Shown one piece after another: positions 18,086 to 25,979 of a DNA stretch of 47,644 nucleotides. The notes beneath the pieces were generated by a model. That model made no database searches and was not told the origin of the DNA. It saw only the letters and a program-made list of their open reading frames with translations. The stretch's first letter is position 1, and each line of letters begins with the position of its first letter. This DNA is from Methylohalomonas sp964522485. Lineage in GTDB: Bacteria; Pseudomonadota; Gammaproteobacteria; Methylohalomonadales; Methylohalomonadaceae. Where the stretch lies: contig CAZFUS010000011.1 of assembly GCA_964522485.1 (NCBI GenBank), forward strand, positions 1 to 47,644. The letters are read 5' to 3'. A program made the translations under genes and the position numbers.

Positions 18086-19150
18086 TCAGGCATCATCCTT
18101 GACACCCAGACGCTCGTGAATCACCGGGCTGGTGGTGGTGTATTGCAGAAATTGCTTTTTGTCCGGATTCAGATATTTGTCCACCGCAAATGCGGCCAGC
18201 GCAGCTTCGTGGAACCCGCTGAGAATCAGTTTCTTTTTGCCCGGATAGGTGTTGATATCACCCACCGCAAAAATACCTTCGATGCTTGTCTGGAATTTTT
18301 CGGTGTCTACTTCAATCTGGTTACGTTGCTGGTTCAGACCCCATTCAGCGATAGGCCCAAGATTGGGCGACAGTCCATAGAATACCAGCACTTCATCGCA
18401 TTCGATCGTCTGCAGTTCATCGCTGTCCAGCGGCTTGACGGTTAACCCGGCAAACTCATCCGCATCCGCATTGACCTGTTTAATCTGGGCAGGAATGAAA
18501 TCCATCTCATCCTGCTCGCACAACGCCTGCATCTTATCAACAGATGCCTGGGCGGCGCGAAACTCATGGCGACGATGAATCAGCTTGATGCGTTTTGCCA
18601 CCTTGTGAAGTTCCAATGTCCAGTCCAGCGCCGAGTCACCGCCCCCCAGAATCGCAACCGTCTTGTCGCGATAGCGCTCAGGGTCCTTGACCCGGTACTG
18701 AATTTCCCTGCCGTTAAAGAGATCCGCGCCTTTCACGCGCAGCGGCCGCGGCTGAAAAGCTCCCAGACCGCCGGCGATGATCACGGTCTGCGTCAGAAAA
18801 CGCTGGTCCTTGCTGGTGCAAAGTTCAAACCGGCCGTCAGCCTGCCGTTCCAGCCCCGCGACTTCCTGCCCCAGGTGGAAGCTGGCTTTGAACGGCTGGA
18901 TTTGCTGCATCAATCGATCGATGAGTTCCTGGGCGCTGCATTCCGGTAGTGCCGGTATGTCATAAATCGGTTTGGTGGGATACAGTTCGGCACACTGGCC
19001 GCCCACGTGGCTGAGCGAATCGATCACATGCGCATGGATGCCCAGCAGTCCCAGTTCAAACACCTGGAACAGCCCGGTAGGACCAGCACCCACAATCACC
19101 ACATCGGTTTCGATACTATCTTCCGCTTCGCGCTTGCGCGTCTCATTCAT
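18086..19150 (-). CDS. Ferredoxin/flavodoxin--NADP+ reductase, thioredoxin-reductase-like (YumC type)
   Basis: A 354-residue FAD flavoprotein. The FAD-binding motif VIVGAGPTGLFQ is near residue 20 and the NAD(P)-binding motif ILGGGDSALDWTLEL lies mid-protein. A C-terminal FAD contact region reads FAVGDINTYPGKKKLILSGFHEAALAA. It resembles thioredoxin reductase but lacks the redox-active CxxC, which defines the ferredoxin-NADP reductase type 2 group. AGGAG precedes the ATG. It probably supplies low-potential electrons to ferredoxin or flavodoxin. It is transcribed in the same direction as the PanD/aldolase pair, 33 bp downstream of the aldolase stop. Confidence 0.9.
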   Translation of the reverse strand: MNETRKREAEDSIETDVVIVGAGPTGLFQVFELGLLGIHAHVIDSLSHVGGQCAELYPTKPIYDIPALPECSAQELIDRLMQQIQPFKASFHLGQEVAGLERQADGRFELCTSKDQRFLTQTVIIAGGLGAFQPRPLRVKGADLFNGREIQYRVKDPERYRDKTVAILGGGDSALDWTLELHKVAKRIKLIHRRHEFRAAQASVDKMQALCEQDEMDFIPAQIKQVNADADEFAGLTVKPLDSDELQTIECDEVLVFYGLSPNLGPIAEWGLNQQRNQIEVDTEKFQTSIEGIFAVGDINTYPGKKKLILSGFHEAALAAFAVDKYLNPDKKQFLQYTTTSPVIHERLGVKDDA

Positions 19151-19183
19151 TCAATGACTCCTGCTAATCGTTCAATAATTCAG

Positions 19184-19849
19184 TCAATATTCATGCGCCT
19201 GACCATAGTGCCGGAATTGCTCAGCCACCCGCTCCAGCTCCGCCGCATCCAGCAATACCGGTTCACCGGTCTGGAGGATCAGACAATATTGCCGCGCCAG
19301 TTCTTCCACCTCCCAGGCCAGTCGCAACGCACTCGCCAGATCCGGCGCTGCGGCAATCTGACCATGATTGGCCAGCAGACAGGCATTGCGGTCCTGCAAA
19401 GCCACGACTGCATTCTGTGACAACTGTCCGGTGCCAAAGGTCGCATACTCGGCACAGCGGATATCGTGGCCGCCCGCCCGCGTGATCATGTAATGAAACG
19501 GCGGAATCGGACGGCGCTGACAGGCTAGCGCCGTGGCATGCGCCGAATGACTGTGGACAATGGCGCCGAAGGCTGGCCGTTGCCGGTATATATCACAATG
19601 CATGCGCCACTCGCTCGAGGGCCGGCGGTCGCCCTGCAAAACCCTGCCGTCGAGGTCGATCAGCACCGCGTCATCAGGCTGCATCGCGGCATAGTCGATG
19701 CCGCTGGCAGTAATGAGTAGTCCACCGCTGCAACGGACACTGACGTTACCGGTGGCCGCGGCGCTCAGCCCGATTTCATGCAGTCGCCGGGCTGTCTGCA
19801 GCAGGTCCTGGCGCAGGATGGATTCATCGGCAGCGACCGATTCAGTCAT
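19184..19849 (-). CDS. Class II aldolase/adducin family protein (FucA-like)
   Basis: A 221-residue zinc-dependent class II aldolase. Motifs match L-fuculose-1-phosphate aldolase: GNVSVR (phosphate/substrate loop), a catalytic glutamate in SSEWRMH (E80), zinc ligands H99 and H101 in HSHSAHA, and a third histidine in ANHGQ (H162). The same fold also contains ribulose-phosphate epimerases, MtnB dehydratases and decarboxylases, so the substrate is open. Its ATG overlaps the end of the PanD-like gene by eight bases, implying coupled translation. The physical coupling with an unusual pyruvoyl decarboxylase makes a simple fucose role unlikely. Confidence 0.87.
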   Translation of the reverse strand: MTESVAADESILRQDLLQTARRLHEIGLSAAATGNVSVRCSGGLLITASGIDYAAMQPDDAVLIDLDGRVLQGDRRPSSEWRMHCDIYRQRPAFGAIVHSHSAHATALACQRRPIPPFHYMITRAGGHDIRCAEYATFGTGQLSQNAVVALQDRNACLLANHGQIAAAPDLASALRLAWEVEELARQYCLILQTGEPVLLDAAELERVAEQFRHYGQAHEY

Positions 19850-20207
19850 CGCCGTCGTCGCTCCCTTGCAGATAACGCACGAAGCGATTGCCGGTATCGA
19901 CCAGAATAACGCACGCGGCCAGCGGTCTATCAGTCAATTCGTAGCCCATGATGATGATCTCTTCACCCGGCTGGCAGTACAACGCAGCCGCGCCGTTCAT
20001 GCAAATCTCGCCACTGCCGGCCGGCGCCGGAATAACATAGGTCATGAAATTTGCGCCGGAAGTGTTGCTCACCACCTGCACCCGCTCGTTCGGCCACAGG
20101 CCGACCCGCTCCAGCAGGTCGCTGTCGACTGTGATACTGCCGATATAGTCCACATTGCCATCAGTAACCCGGGCTTTGTGGATTTTGGATCGTAATACCC
20201 AGCGCAT
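19842..20207 (-). CDS. panD: PanD-like pyruvoyl-dependent amino acid decarboxylase (divergent)
   Basis: A 121-residue homologue of aspartate 1-decarboxylase, which normally makes beta-alanine for pantothenate. It keeps SKIHKARVT (K8 matches E. coli Lys9), the Gly23-Ser24 self-cleavage site in DYIGSITVD that generates the pyruvoyl group, T56-Y57 (matching Thr57-Tyr58) and the NGAAA turn. The arginine that binds the aspartate carboxylate in E. coli (Arg54) aligns with asparagine 53 in SGANFMTY. No panB or panC lies nearby; a FucA-like aldolase overlaps its end instead. It should self-process, but its substrate may not be aspartate. Confidence 0.85.
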   Translation of the reverse strand: MRWVLRSKIHKARVTDGNVDYIGSITVDSDLLERVGLWPNERVQVVSNTSGANFMTYVIPAPAGSGEICMNGAAALYCQPGEEIIIMGYELTDRPLAACVILVDTGNRFVRYLQGSDDGDD

Positions 20208-20289
20208 GATTCATTGATTCCTTAATTTATTCCAGGACCGTCAATCTACGAGTTTATATTCAACATATTCCGCGTCCTAATGTGTGCGG

Positions 20290-20615
20290 GTAACCTTTGC
20301 TTTTTATTTCCGGCCCGAAGGCCGGGTTCCTTTCTCTTGCCTGTCCAAGAGAAAGAAACCAAAGAAAAGGACACCCCGTGATCGCGTCCCGCTACGCGGG
20401 ACGCCCTGCGCACAGACTGGCCCACGGCGGATGACCCACGGTACATTCCTGTGCCGTGGGCGAATCGCCAGCCAAAGCCGCGGAGCGCAGGGCCAGCGCG
20501 TCATTCGGGCGGCCTTTTCTTTCGTCCCTTTCTTTTGGCCGCCCAAAAGAAAGGGACCCCGGGGTGCAGGGGGTGGAGAACCCTCGCGGAGCTTGGTCGT
20601 TCAAGCAAAGGTAAC
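20290..20615. repeat. 326-bp hairpin-rich intergenic element with inverted termini
   Basis: Ends in 12-bp inverted repeats with one mismatch: GTAACCTTTGCT (20290-20301) and AGCAAAGGTAAC (20604-20615). Inside are five tandem palindromes: 20310-20325 (6-bp stem), 20330-20355 (10 bp), 20384-20404 (9 bp, 3-base loop), 20435-20460 (7 bp plus inner 3) and 20524-20557 (13 bp, perfect). Overlapping frames on both strands are low-complexity and mutually shadowing, so it is not coding. It fills the gap between ychF (convergent end) and the panD start. Probably a MITE-like or extragenic palindromic element; copy number cannot be seen from one window. Confidence 0.75.
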
Positions 20616-20637
20616 GTTTAGCATTGAGCAGAAAAAA

Positions 20638-21726
20638 TCAGACATTAAACCGAAATAGCATGACGTCGCCGTCGGCGACTTTGTAATCACGACCTTCGAG
20701 CCGCCACTTGCCGGCATCCTTGGCACCCTGTTCACCGTTATATTGAACATAGTCATCGTAGGCAACGACTTCGGCACGAATGAAGCCACGCTCGAAATCA
20801 GTATGTATCACGCCTGCGGCCTGAGCAGCATTGGCACCGCGTCTGACGGTCCAGGCACGGACTTCTTTCGGTCCGGCAGTGAAATACGTCTGCAGACCGA
20901 GCAGCTCGTAACCGGCACGGATGATGCGATTCAGGCCCGGTTCTTCCAGGTTCATGTCCTTCAAAAATTCATCACGCTCATTGTCTGGCAGTTCGGCTAT
21001 CTCGGATTCGATAGCGGCGCATACCGGCACTACCAGCGCGCCTTCAGTGTCAGCATGTTCCTGTATCTTGGCCAGCCAGGTATTGACCCCGCCGCTTTCC
21101 TCGACATTGGCAATATAGAGCATCGGCTTGGCAGTGAGCAGTTGATAATCGCGCAGCAAAATCCGCTCTTCATCGGTCAGTTCCAGCTCGCGTACCGGCC
21201 TGGCGTTATCGAGCTGAGGTTTAAGCCTGCTTAACAATGCAACACGTGCCCTGGCATCCTTGTCGCCGCTCTTGGCCGTGCGTTCGGCCTTGTCATGCGC
21301 GCGTGTAACAGTATCCAGATCGGCGAGGCAAAGCTCAGTGTTAATAGTCTCGATATCGGCCATTGGATCAATGCGCCCCGCAACATGCACGATCTGATCG
21401 TTGTCGAAACAACGTACCACCTGGGCAATTGCGTGCGTTTCGCGGATGTGCGATAGAAACTGATTACCCAGACCCTCGCCCTTGGAAGCGCCTTCGACCA
21501 GACCTGCGATGTCGACAAATTCCATAGTCGCCGGCACTGTCTGCTTGGGTCTTACTATCTCGGCGAGTTTATAGAGCCGCGCATCCGGTACCGGTACGAC
21601 ACCGACATTGGGATCAATTGTGCAGAACGGATAGTTTGCGGCATCGATGCCGGCACTGGTCAGTGCATTGAACAGGGTCGATTTACCGACATTCGGCAGA
21701 CCGACAATACCGCAGCGAAAACCCAT
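20638..21726 (-). CDS. ychF: Ribosome-associated OBG-family ATPase/GTPase YchF
   Basis: Universally conserved P-loop NTPase that binds ribosomes and influences translation initiation and the oxidative stress response. The 362-residue protein has the Walker A motif GLPNVGKST (9-17), the DIAGLVEGASKGEGLGNQFL switch region, and the NVEES specificity segment in place of the canonical GTPase NKxD, explaining its ATP preference. A coiled-coil insertion and a C-terminal TGS domain ending near DVMLFRFNV follow. It lies downstream of pth on the same strand with a short gap. Confidence 0.97.
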   Translation of the reverse strand: MGFRCGIVGLPNVGKSTLFNALTSAGIDAANYPFCTIDPNVGVVPVPDARLYKLAEIVRPKQTVPATMEFVDIAGLVEGASKGEGLGNQFLSHIRETHAIAQVVRCFDNDQIVHVAGRIDPMADIETINTELCLADLDTVTRAHDKAERTAKSGDKDARARVALLSRLKPQLDNARPVRELELTDEERILLRDYQLLTAKPMLYIANVEESGGVNTWLAKIQEHADTEGALVVPVCAAIESEIAELPDNERDEFLKDMNLEEPGLNRIIRAGYELLGLQTYFTAGPKEVRAWTVRRGANAAQAAGVIHTDFERGFIRAEVVAYDDYVQYNGEQGAKDAGKWRLEGRDYKVADGDVMLFRFNV

Positions 21727-21742
21727 AATTCCTTATTCCCGA

Positions 21743-22327
21743 TTATTCACTATTGGTATGCAGGTGATGCATAACCGCTTCGTAATCACCGCGCAGGATC
21801 GCCGGTATCTCGGCCAGTACTCTGTCGATGCCGGTATTGATCAGATCGTGGTCCGCTCCTGAGGGCCGACCCAGCACATACGGCACGACCTGATCACGAT
21901 GGCCGGGATGACCGACACCAATACGGATGCGGTAGAAATCCGCCGTACCCAATTGCTGGATGATATCGCGCATGCCATTGTGACCACCGTGACCACCCTT
22001 GAATTTAAAACGTACGCTACCCGGCGGCAGATCGATTTCATCATAGACGACGATAATCCGCTCGGCCGGAATATTGTAGTAACTGGCAAGCGCGGCAACC
22101 GAACGGCCGCTATGATTCATAAAGGTATTCGGCTTGAGCAACCAGCAGCGTTCACTGCCGCTGCCGATCTGGCCAATATCACCGGCATAGCGTTTATCAC
22201 CGCGCAGATTGATACGCAACTTGCGGGCGAGGGCGTCTATAAACCAAAACCCGGCATTATGCCGGGTTTCAGCGTATTCCGATCCGGGATTGCCCAGACC
22301 CGCGATAAGTGTGGGACCCGCGGGCAT
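21743..22327 (-). CDS. pth: Peptidyl-tRNA hydrolase
   Basis: Releases tRNA from peptidyl-tRNAs that drop off the ribosome. The 194-residue enzyme carries LIAGLGNPGSEYAETRHNAGFW, with catalytic His23 and Asn13, the central FMNHSG motif and the DEIDLPPG stretch. It lies 11 bp after rplY and 16 bp before ychF on the minus strand, the usual gammaproteobacterial order, and is likely in one transcript with them. Confidence 0.97.
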   Translation of the reverse strand: MPAGPTLIAGLGNPGSEYAETRHNAGFWFIDALARKLRINLRGDKRYAGDIGQIGSGSERCWLLKPNTFMNHSGRSVAALASYYNIPAERIIVVYDEIDLPPGSVRFKFKGGHGGHNGMRDIIQQLGTADFYRIRIGVGHPGHRDQVVPYVLGRPSGADHDLINTGIDRVLAEIPAILRGDYEAVMHHLHTNSE

Positions 22328-22338
22328 CTGCTTTCGGC

Positions 22339-23025
22339 TTAATCTTCGTCTTCGTCGCTGTCTTCCGCTTCGCTCTGCTTCTGGGAGGTCGCGGTCGGCT
22401 CAACGGCCTCTTCTTCTTCGCCTTCCGTCTCTTCCTCTTCGGCGACACGCGGCATCTGCACGGTTACAACCGGTTGCTCAATGTCGCCGCCATGATGGGC
22501 GGCATAGAGTTCGACGCCTGACGGCAGTTTCAGATCGCTCAGCAGAATGCTGTCCCCGACCTCCAGTTCGAGCACATCAACCTCGATGTATTCGGGCAGA
22601 TCTTTGGGCAGACACAGGATTTCAATGTCATTGTAGACATGGCTGATGACACCACCACTCTGACGCACCCCCTTGCACTTCTCTTCGTTGAGGAAATGCA
22701 GCGGCACATGCATATGCAGCGCTTCATCCTCAGCGACACGCTGCAGATCAAGGTGCAGTGCCAGCGGCTTGTAGGGATGGCGCTGCAGATCCTTGATCAC
22801 GACCCTTTCGATCTTGCCATCCAGCTTCAGGGTCAGAATATGCGAATAGAAGGCTTCATTATCAAGCTGATGTTTGATTGTGTTGGCATCCAGCGTGATC
22901 GGCATCGCCTCACTCTTTTGCCCATAAACGACAGCTGGCAGACGTCCCGCACGGCGCAGGCGGCGGCTCGCACCTTTCCCCACGTCCGTCCGGCTCTCGG
23001 CCAGTATTTCAAAAGCTTCTGACAT
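22339..23025 (-). CDS. rplY: 50S ribosomal protein L25/general stress protein Ctc
   Basis: Two-domain form of L25 that binds 5S rRNA. In 228 residues it has the N-terminal L25 domain (about 1-95, starting MSEAFEILAESRTDVGKGASRRLRR) and the C-terminal beta domain (about 100-195). A highly acidic tail follows, rich in Glu and Asp with alternating Glu-Glu and Asp-Glu runs. The long form is the Ctc/TL5 type rather than the short E. coli L25. It lies between prs and pth; hairpins in the 203-bp gap upstream could be terminators of prs or regulatory elements. Confidence 0.96.
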   Translation of the reverse strand: MSEAFEILAESRTDVGKGASRRLRRAGRLPAVVYGQKSEAMPITLDANTIKHQLDNEAFYSHILTLKLDGKIERVVIKDLQRHPYKPLALHLDLQRVAEDEALHMHVPLHFLNEEKCKGVRQSGGVISHVYNDIEILCLPKDLPEYIEVDVLELEVGDSILLSDLKLPSGVELYAAHHGGDIEQPVVTVQMPRVAEEEETEGEEEEAVEPTATSQKQSEAEDSDEDED

Positions 23026-23101
23026 TTCGATGACTCCAAATCAGAGGTTTAAAGTTACCAGCCCGCGACCAGAACTGGCGTTTACTGATACCAATCAAAG
23101 A

Positions 23102-23219
23102 GCACCATTACCGGTGCAGGAGGTACCGCGTTCCGCCATATCATGGCAGAACGAAGCACAACAAAAATCGCATTTTTGCTGTGCGCGTGTTTGAAAGTAC
23201 ACGGACGTACTTTCAAACA
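23102..23219 (-). promoter_or_regulatory. Cluster of three hairpins between prs and rplY
   Basis: Reading with the minus-strand genes: a perfect 13-bp stem with six-base loop at 23188-23219, a 13-bp stem with one mismatch at 23156-23184, and a 5-bp GCACC/GGTGC stem at 23102-23117. None is followed by a strong T-run. They could act as a prs terminator, an mRNA-stabilising structure or control of rplY. Confidence 0.55.
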
Positions 23220-23228
23220 TTATCAAGC

Positions 23229-24185
23229 TTACTCCACAAACATCGAACTCAGCGATTCACCCTCGCAGATACGGCGCATGCTTTCCGCCAACATGGCGGC
23301 CACACTGAGCTGGCGAATTTTCTCGCAGGCGGCGGCGTTCGACTTGAGCGGGATGGTATCGGTTGTGACCAGCTCATCCAGCACCGAGCCTTCGATGTTC
23401 TTCACCGCATTGCCGGACAGAACCGGATGCGTACAGTAGGCGTATACCTGCCGTGCGCCATTCACCTTCAACGCTTCGGCAGCGTGACAAAGCGTACCGG
23501 CAGTATCCACCAAATCATCGATTATAACGCAAGTCCGATCATGAACGTCACCGATAATATTCAAGACCTCGGATTCATTCGGATTCGGCCGGCGTTTGTC
23601 GATAATCGCCAGATTCGTGTTGTCGTGGAGGCGCTTTGCCAGCGCCCGTGCCCGGACTACGCCGCCCACATCGGGCGAAACGATCATCAGATTCGGATAT
23701 TTCTGTTTCCAGATGTCCCCCAGCAGAACCGGCGAAGCATAGACGTTATCCAGCGGAATATCGAAAAAGCCCTGGATCTGATCGGCATGCAAATCTACCG
23801 TTACGACCCGGTCAATACCGACGGTCGCGATCATGTTGGCCACTACCTTGGCAGTGATGGGCACCCGCGCCGAGCGTGGCCGTCGATCCTGACGGGCATA
23901 CCCCATATAGGGAATCATGGCAGTAACACTGTTCGCTGAAGCGCGGTACAGAGCATCGGCCATGACCAGCAGTTCCATCAGATTGTCATTAGGCGGCGCG
24001 CAGATCGATTGGATAATGAAAATATCGCGGGCGCGGACATTCTCGCCAATGTCGACCATGATTTCGCCATCGCTAAAACGACCGACTGTGATCTTACCGA
24101 GTGGCAGGCTCAGATAGCCGGCTATGTCCATGGCAAGACGCGGATTGGCATTGCCTGTAAAGACCATCATGTTCGACGCTGACAT
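23229..24185 (-). CDS. prs: Ribose-phosphate pyrophosphokinase
   Basis: Makes PRPP from ribose 5-phosphate and ATP for nucleotide, histidine and tryptophan synthesis. The 318-residue protein has MVFTGNANPRLA, the FSDGEIMVDIGENVR region, YARQDRRPRSARVPITAK (ATP flexible loop), VDLHADQIQGFF and the PRPP-binding VIIDDLVDTAGT. The ATG at 24185 is preferred because GGGAG lies seven bases upstream; a GTG two codons earlier is possible. It follows the tRNA-Gln gene by 80 bases on the same strand. Confidence 0.97.
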   Translation of the reverse strand: MSASNMMVFTGNANPRLAMDIAGYLSLPLGKITVGRFSDGEIMVDIGENVRARDIFIIQSICAPPNDNLMELLVMADALYRASANSVTAMIPYMGYARQDRRPRSARVPITAKVVANMIATVGIDRVVTVDLHADQIQGFFDIPLDNVYASPVLLGDIWKQKYPNLMIVSPDVGGVVRARALAKRLHDNTNLAIIDKRRPNPNESEVLNIIGDVHDRTCVIIDDLVDTAGTLCHAAEALKVNGARQVYAYCTHPVLSGNAVKNIEGSVLDELVTTDTIPLKSNAAACEKIRQLSVAAMLAESMRRICEGESLSSMFVE

Positions 24186-24265
24186 TGGCACTCTCCCGTA
24201 AGTGTCTGCCGCTGATCATCGAATTGTGTGCCGCGGAGGCCAGCCCTCTCACGGTTTCATGTTAA

Positions 24266-24341
24266 TGGCTGGGGCGCCAGGATTCGAACCTGGGAATGCG
24301 GGGATCAAAACCCCGTGCCTTAACCACTTGGCTACGCCCCA
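24266..24341 (-). tRNA. tRNA-Gln (anticodon TTG)
   Basis: 76 bases on the minus strand fold as a complete tRNA: acceptor TGGGGCG paired with CGCCCCA, anticodon stem CGGGG/CCCCG with loop TTTTGAT (anticodon TTG, reading CAA), T-arm containing GGTTCGAATCC, and an encoded 3' CCA. The gene sits between ispE and prs, its conserved gammaproteobacterial location. Confidence 0.97.
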
Positions 24342-24502
24342 TGTATATGATGGCCGGGCAAGCCACCACGTATTTCCGCTAAGCGCCTTCCCTTCATGAG
24401 CGGGTAATGGTTATGCCACACAGTCAAGCCCGGATGTAACGCTGACAGTATCACTGCACAACCGGCGCAGTGCTCTTCCCATCAGAATCCGGACAAGTAA
24501 TT

Positions 24503-25366
24503 CTACTGGTTTTCGGCCTGCAATCGTTTAAGCAGTGGCGATTCATTGCAGCCGCGGGCGACGAAACCCTGCCACTGGTCCGGAATTTCTGACTGTACAC
24601 GTTCGGCAGACTCACGTTCGGCGAATGCAGCGAAGATACAGGCACCCGTGCCGGTGAGGCGCGCGGGCGCACGCGCCGCGAGCCAGTCGAGAGCCTCGGC
24701 CACCGCCGGAAACTGCCGGCGCACAACCGCTTCGCAGTCATTGCCACCGCCGCCGGCGAGTGCCCCCTGCTCCAGAAAGGCGCGTATTGTCGTGGGCGGG
24801 GTAGAACGTGTCAAATCAGGGGCATTGAAGACGTCCCGGGTCGAAACTTCACAATCAGGCCGGATTACCACGAACCAGGGCTGTTCCAGTTGCAACGGGG
24901 TCAAACGCTCGCCGACACCCTCGGCCCAGGCCGCCCGACCGTGTACAAAGACCGGTACGTCAGCTCCCAGTTGCAGCCCCAGCCTGGCCAGCCTGCCGGT
25001 TGACAAATTCAGGTTCCAGAGCCGGTTCAGCGCGACCAGGGTGGTCGCGCAGTCGGAACTGCCACCGCCCAGCCCACCGCCCATCGGCAGCTGCTTGTCG
25101 AGGCGTATATCAACACCCTGGAGACTGCCGGTTTCGCGCTGCAGAAGCTGCGCCGCGCGAACTGTCAGGTCGTCTTTTGCTGCCAGACCGGGCAATTGAT
25201 TGAGATGACGGATCTGCGCATCGCTGCGCAGTGAGAAATGAAGCTGATCGCTGTAATCAAGGAACTGGAACATTGTCTGCAGCTCGTGCATACCATCGGC
25301 TCGCCGACCGACGATGTGCAGGAAACGGTTCAGCTTGGCCGGCGCCGGCCATGGCCGATCAGCCAT
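24503..25366 (-). CDS. ispE: 4-diphosphocytidyl-2-C-methyl-D-erythritol kinase
   Basis: GHMP kinase of the MEP isoprenoid pathway, phosphorylating CDP-methylerythritol. The 287-residue protein begins WPAPAKLNRFLHIVGRRADG (catalytic Lys in the PAKLN motif), has the glycine-rich ATP loop PMGGGLGGGSSDCATTL and the C-terminal LTGTGACIFA motif. Its start overlaps the lolB stop by eight bases, so the two are translationally linked, as in most gammaproteobacteria. Confidence 0.96.
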   Translation of the reverse strand: MADRPWPAPAKLNRFLHIVGRRADGMHELQTMFQFLDYSDQLHFSLRSDAQIRHLNQLPGLAAKDDLTVRAAQLLQRETGSLQGVDIRLDKQLPMGGGLGGGSSDCATTLVALNRLWNLNLSTGRLARLGLQLGADVPVFVHGRAAWAEGVGERLTPLQLEQPWFVVIRPDCEVSTRDVFNAPDLTRSTPPTTIRAFLEQGALAGGGGNDCEAVVRRQFPAVAEALDWLAARAPARLTGTGACIFAAFAERESAERVQSEIPDQWQGFVARGCNESPLLKRLQAENQ

Positions 25367-25979
25367 CCAGTGTTTCCCAGGCTGTTACCACCAGCTTCAG
25401 CTCCAGACGCTCATTGGCCATTTCCAGTTTACGCGGCAGATCGCGGTCGAGCGCCTGCGTGTAGTCGTCGATCTCGATATGCCAGCCGGATTGATCCAGG
25501 CTGCTGATCCGGCCTGTACTATCGGGAGTCGCAGCCTCGATGCCGCCACCCGGTTGCGGCAGACCGCGCACCCAGTATTTCAGGCCGGTGACCGGGACGG
25601 ACCAGCCCAGTTGCGCTTCCATGAGACTCTCGGGATCCGGGGCCTGGTAACGCTGGTTCTCGCTGGTGATCAGGGTCACTTCCTCACCTTCCGTGCCGAT
25701 CAGCTCAACAGTACCCTGACCGAACGGAGCGATCACCCGCAGGCGATATTCGTCGCCGCGCTGCCGCCAGTGCAGTGTGGCATTCCAGCCGTCCTGCTCG
25801 GTCCGGATTGCCAGTCGTCCCTTCAGAAACCAGTCTTCGAGCGTTGCAACACGCGAACTGTGCGCCTTCCAGTCGGCAGCCGTCGGCGGGGTGGCCGGTG
25901 CAGGACTTTCGCTATCACTGGGCAACAGCGCGCAGGCGCTCACAAGCAGCACCGCCAGCAGGCTGATCCAGGTTTTCAC
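25359..25979 (-). CDS. lolB: Outer membrane lipoprotein receptor LolB
   Basis: Accepts lipoproteins from LolA and inserts them in the outer membrane. The 206-residue lipoprotein starts with GTG, has a signal peptide ending in lipobox VSAC (Cys near residue 16) and then the LolB barrel pattern, including WFLKGRLAIRTEQDGWNATLHWRQ. The GTG overlaps the TGA of the upstream TPR gene by one base, and the stop overlaps ispE, forming a TPR-lolB-ispE unit. Confidence 0.93.
   Translation of the reverse strand: MKTWISLLAVLLVSACALLPSDSESPAPATPPTAADWKAHSSRVATLEDWFLKGRLAIRTEQDGWNATLHWRQRGDEYRLRVIAPFGQGTVELIGTEGEEVTLITSENQRYQAPDPESLMEAQLGWSVPVTGLKYWVRGLPQPGGGIEAATPDSTGRISSLDQSGWHIEIDDYTQALDRDLPRKLEMANERLELKLVVTAWETLDG

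Noticed and set aside
20304..20658. Overlapping Arg/Lys-rich frames inside the hairpin element
   Set aside because: Frames on both strands overlap one another and follow the palindromes; no start signals.
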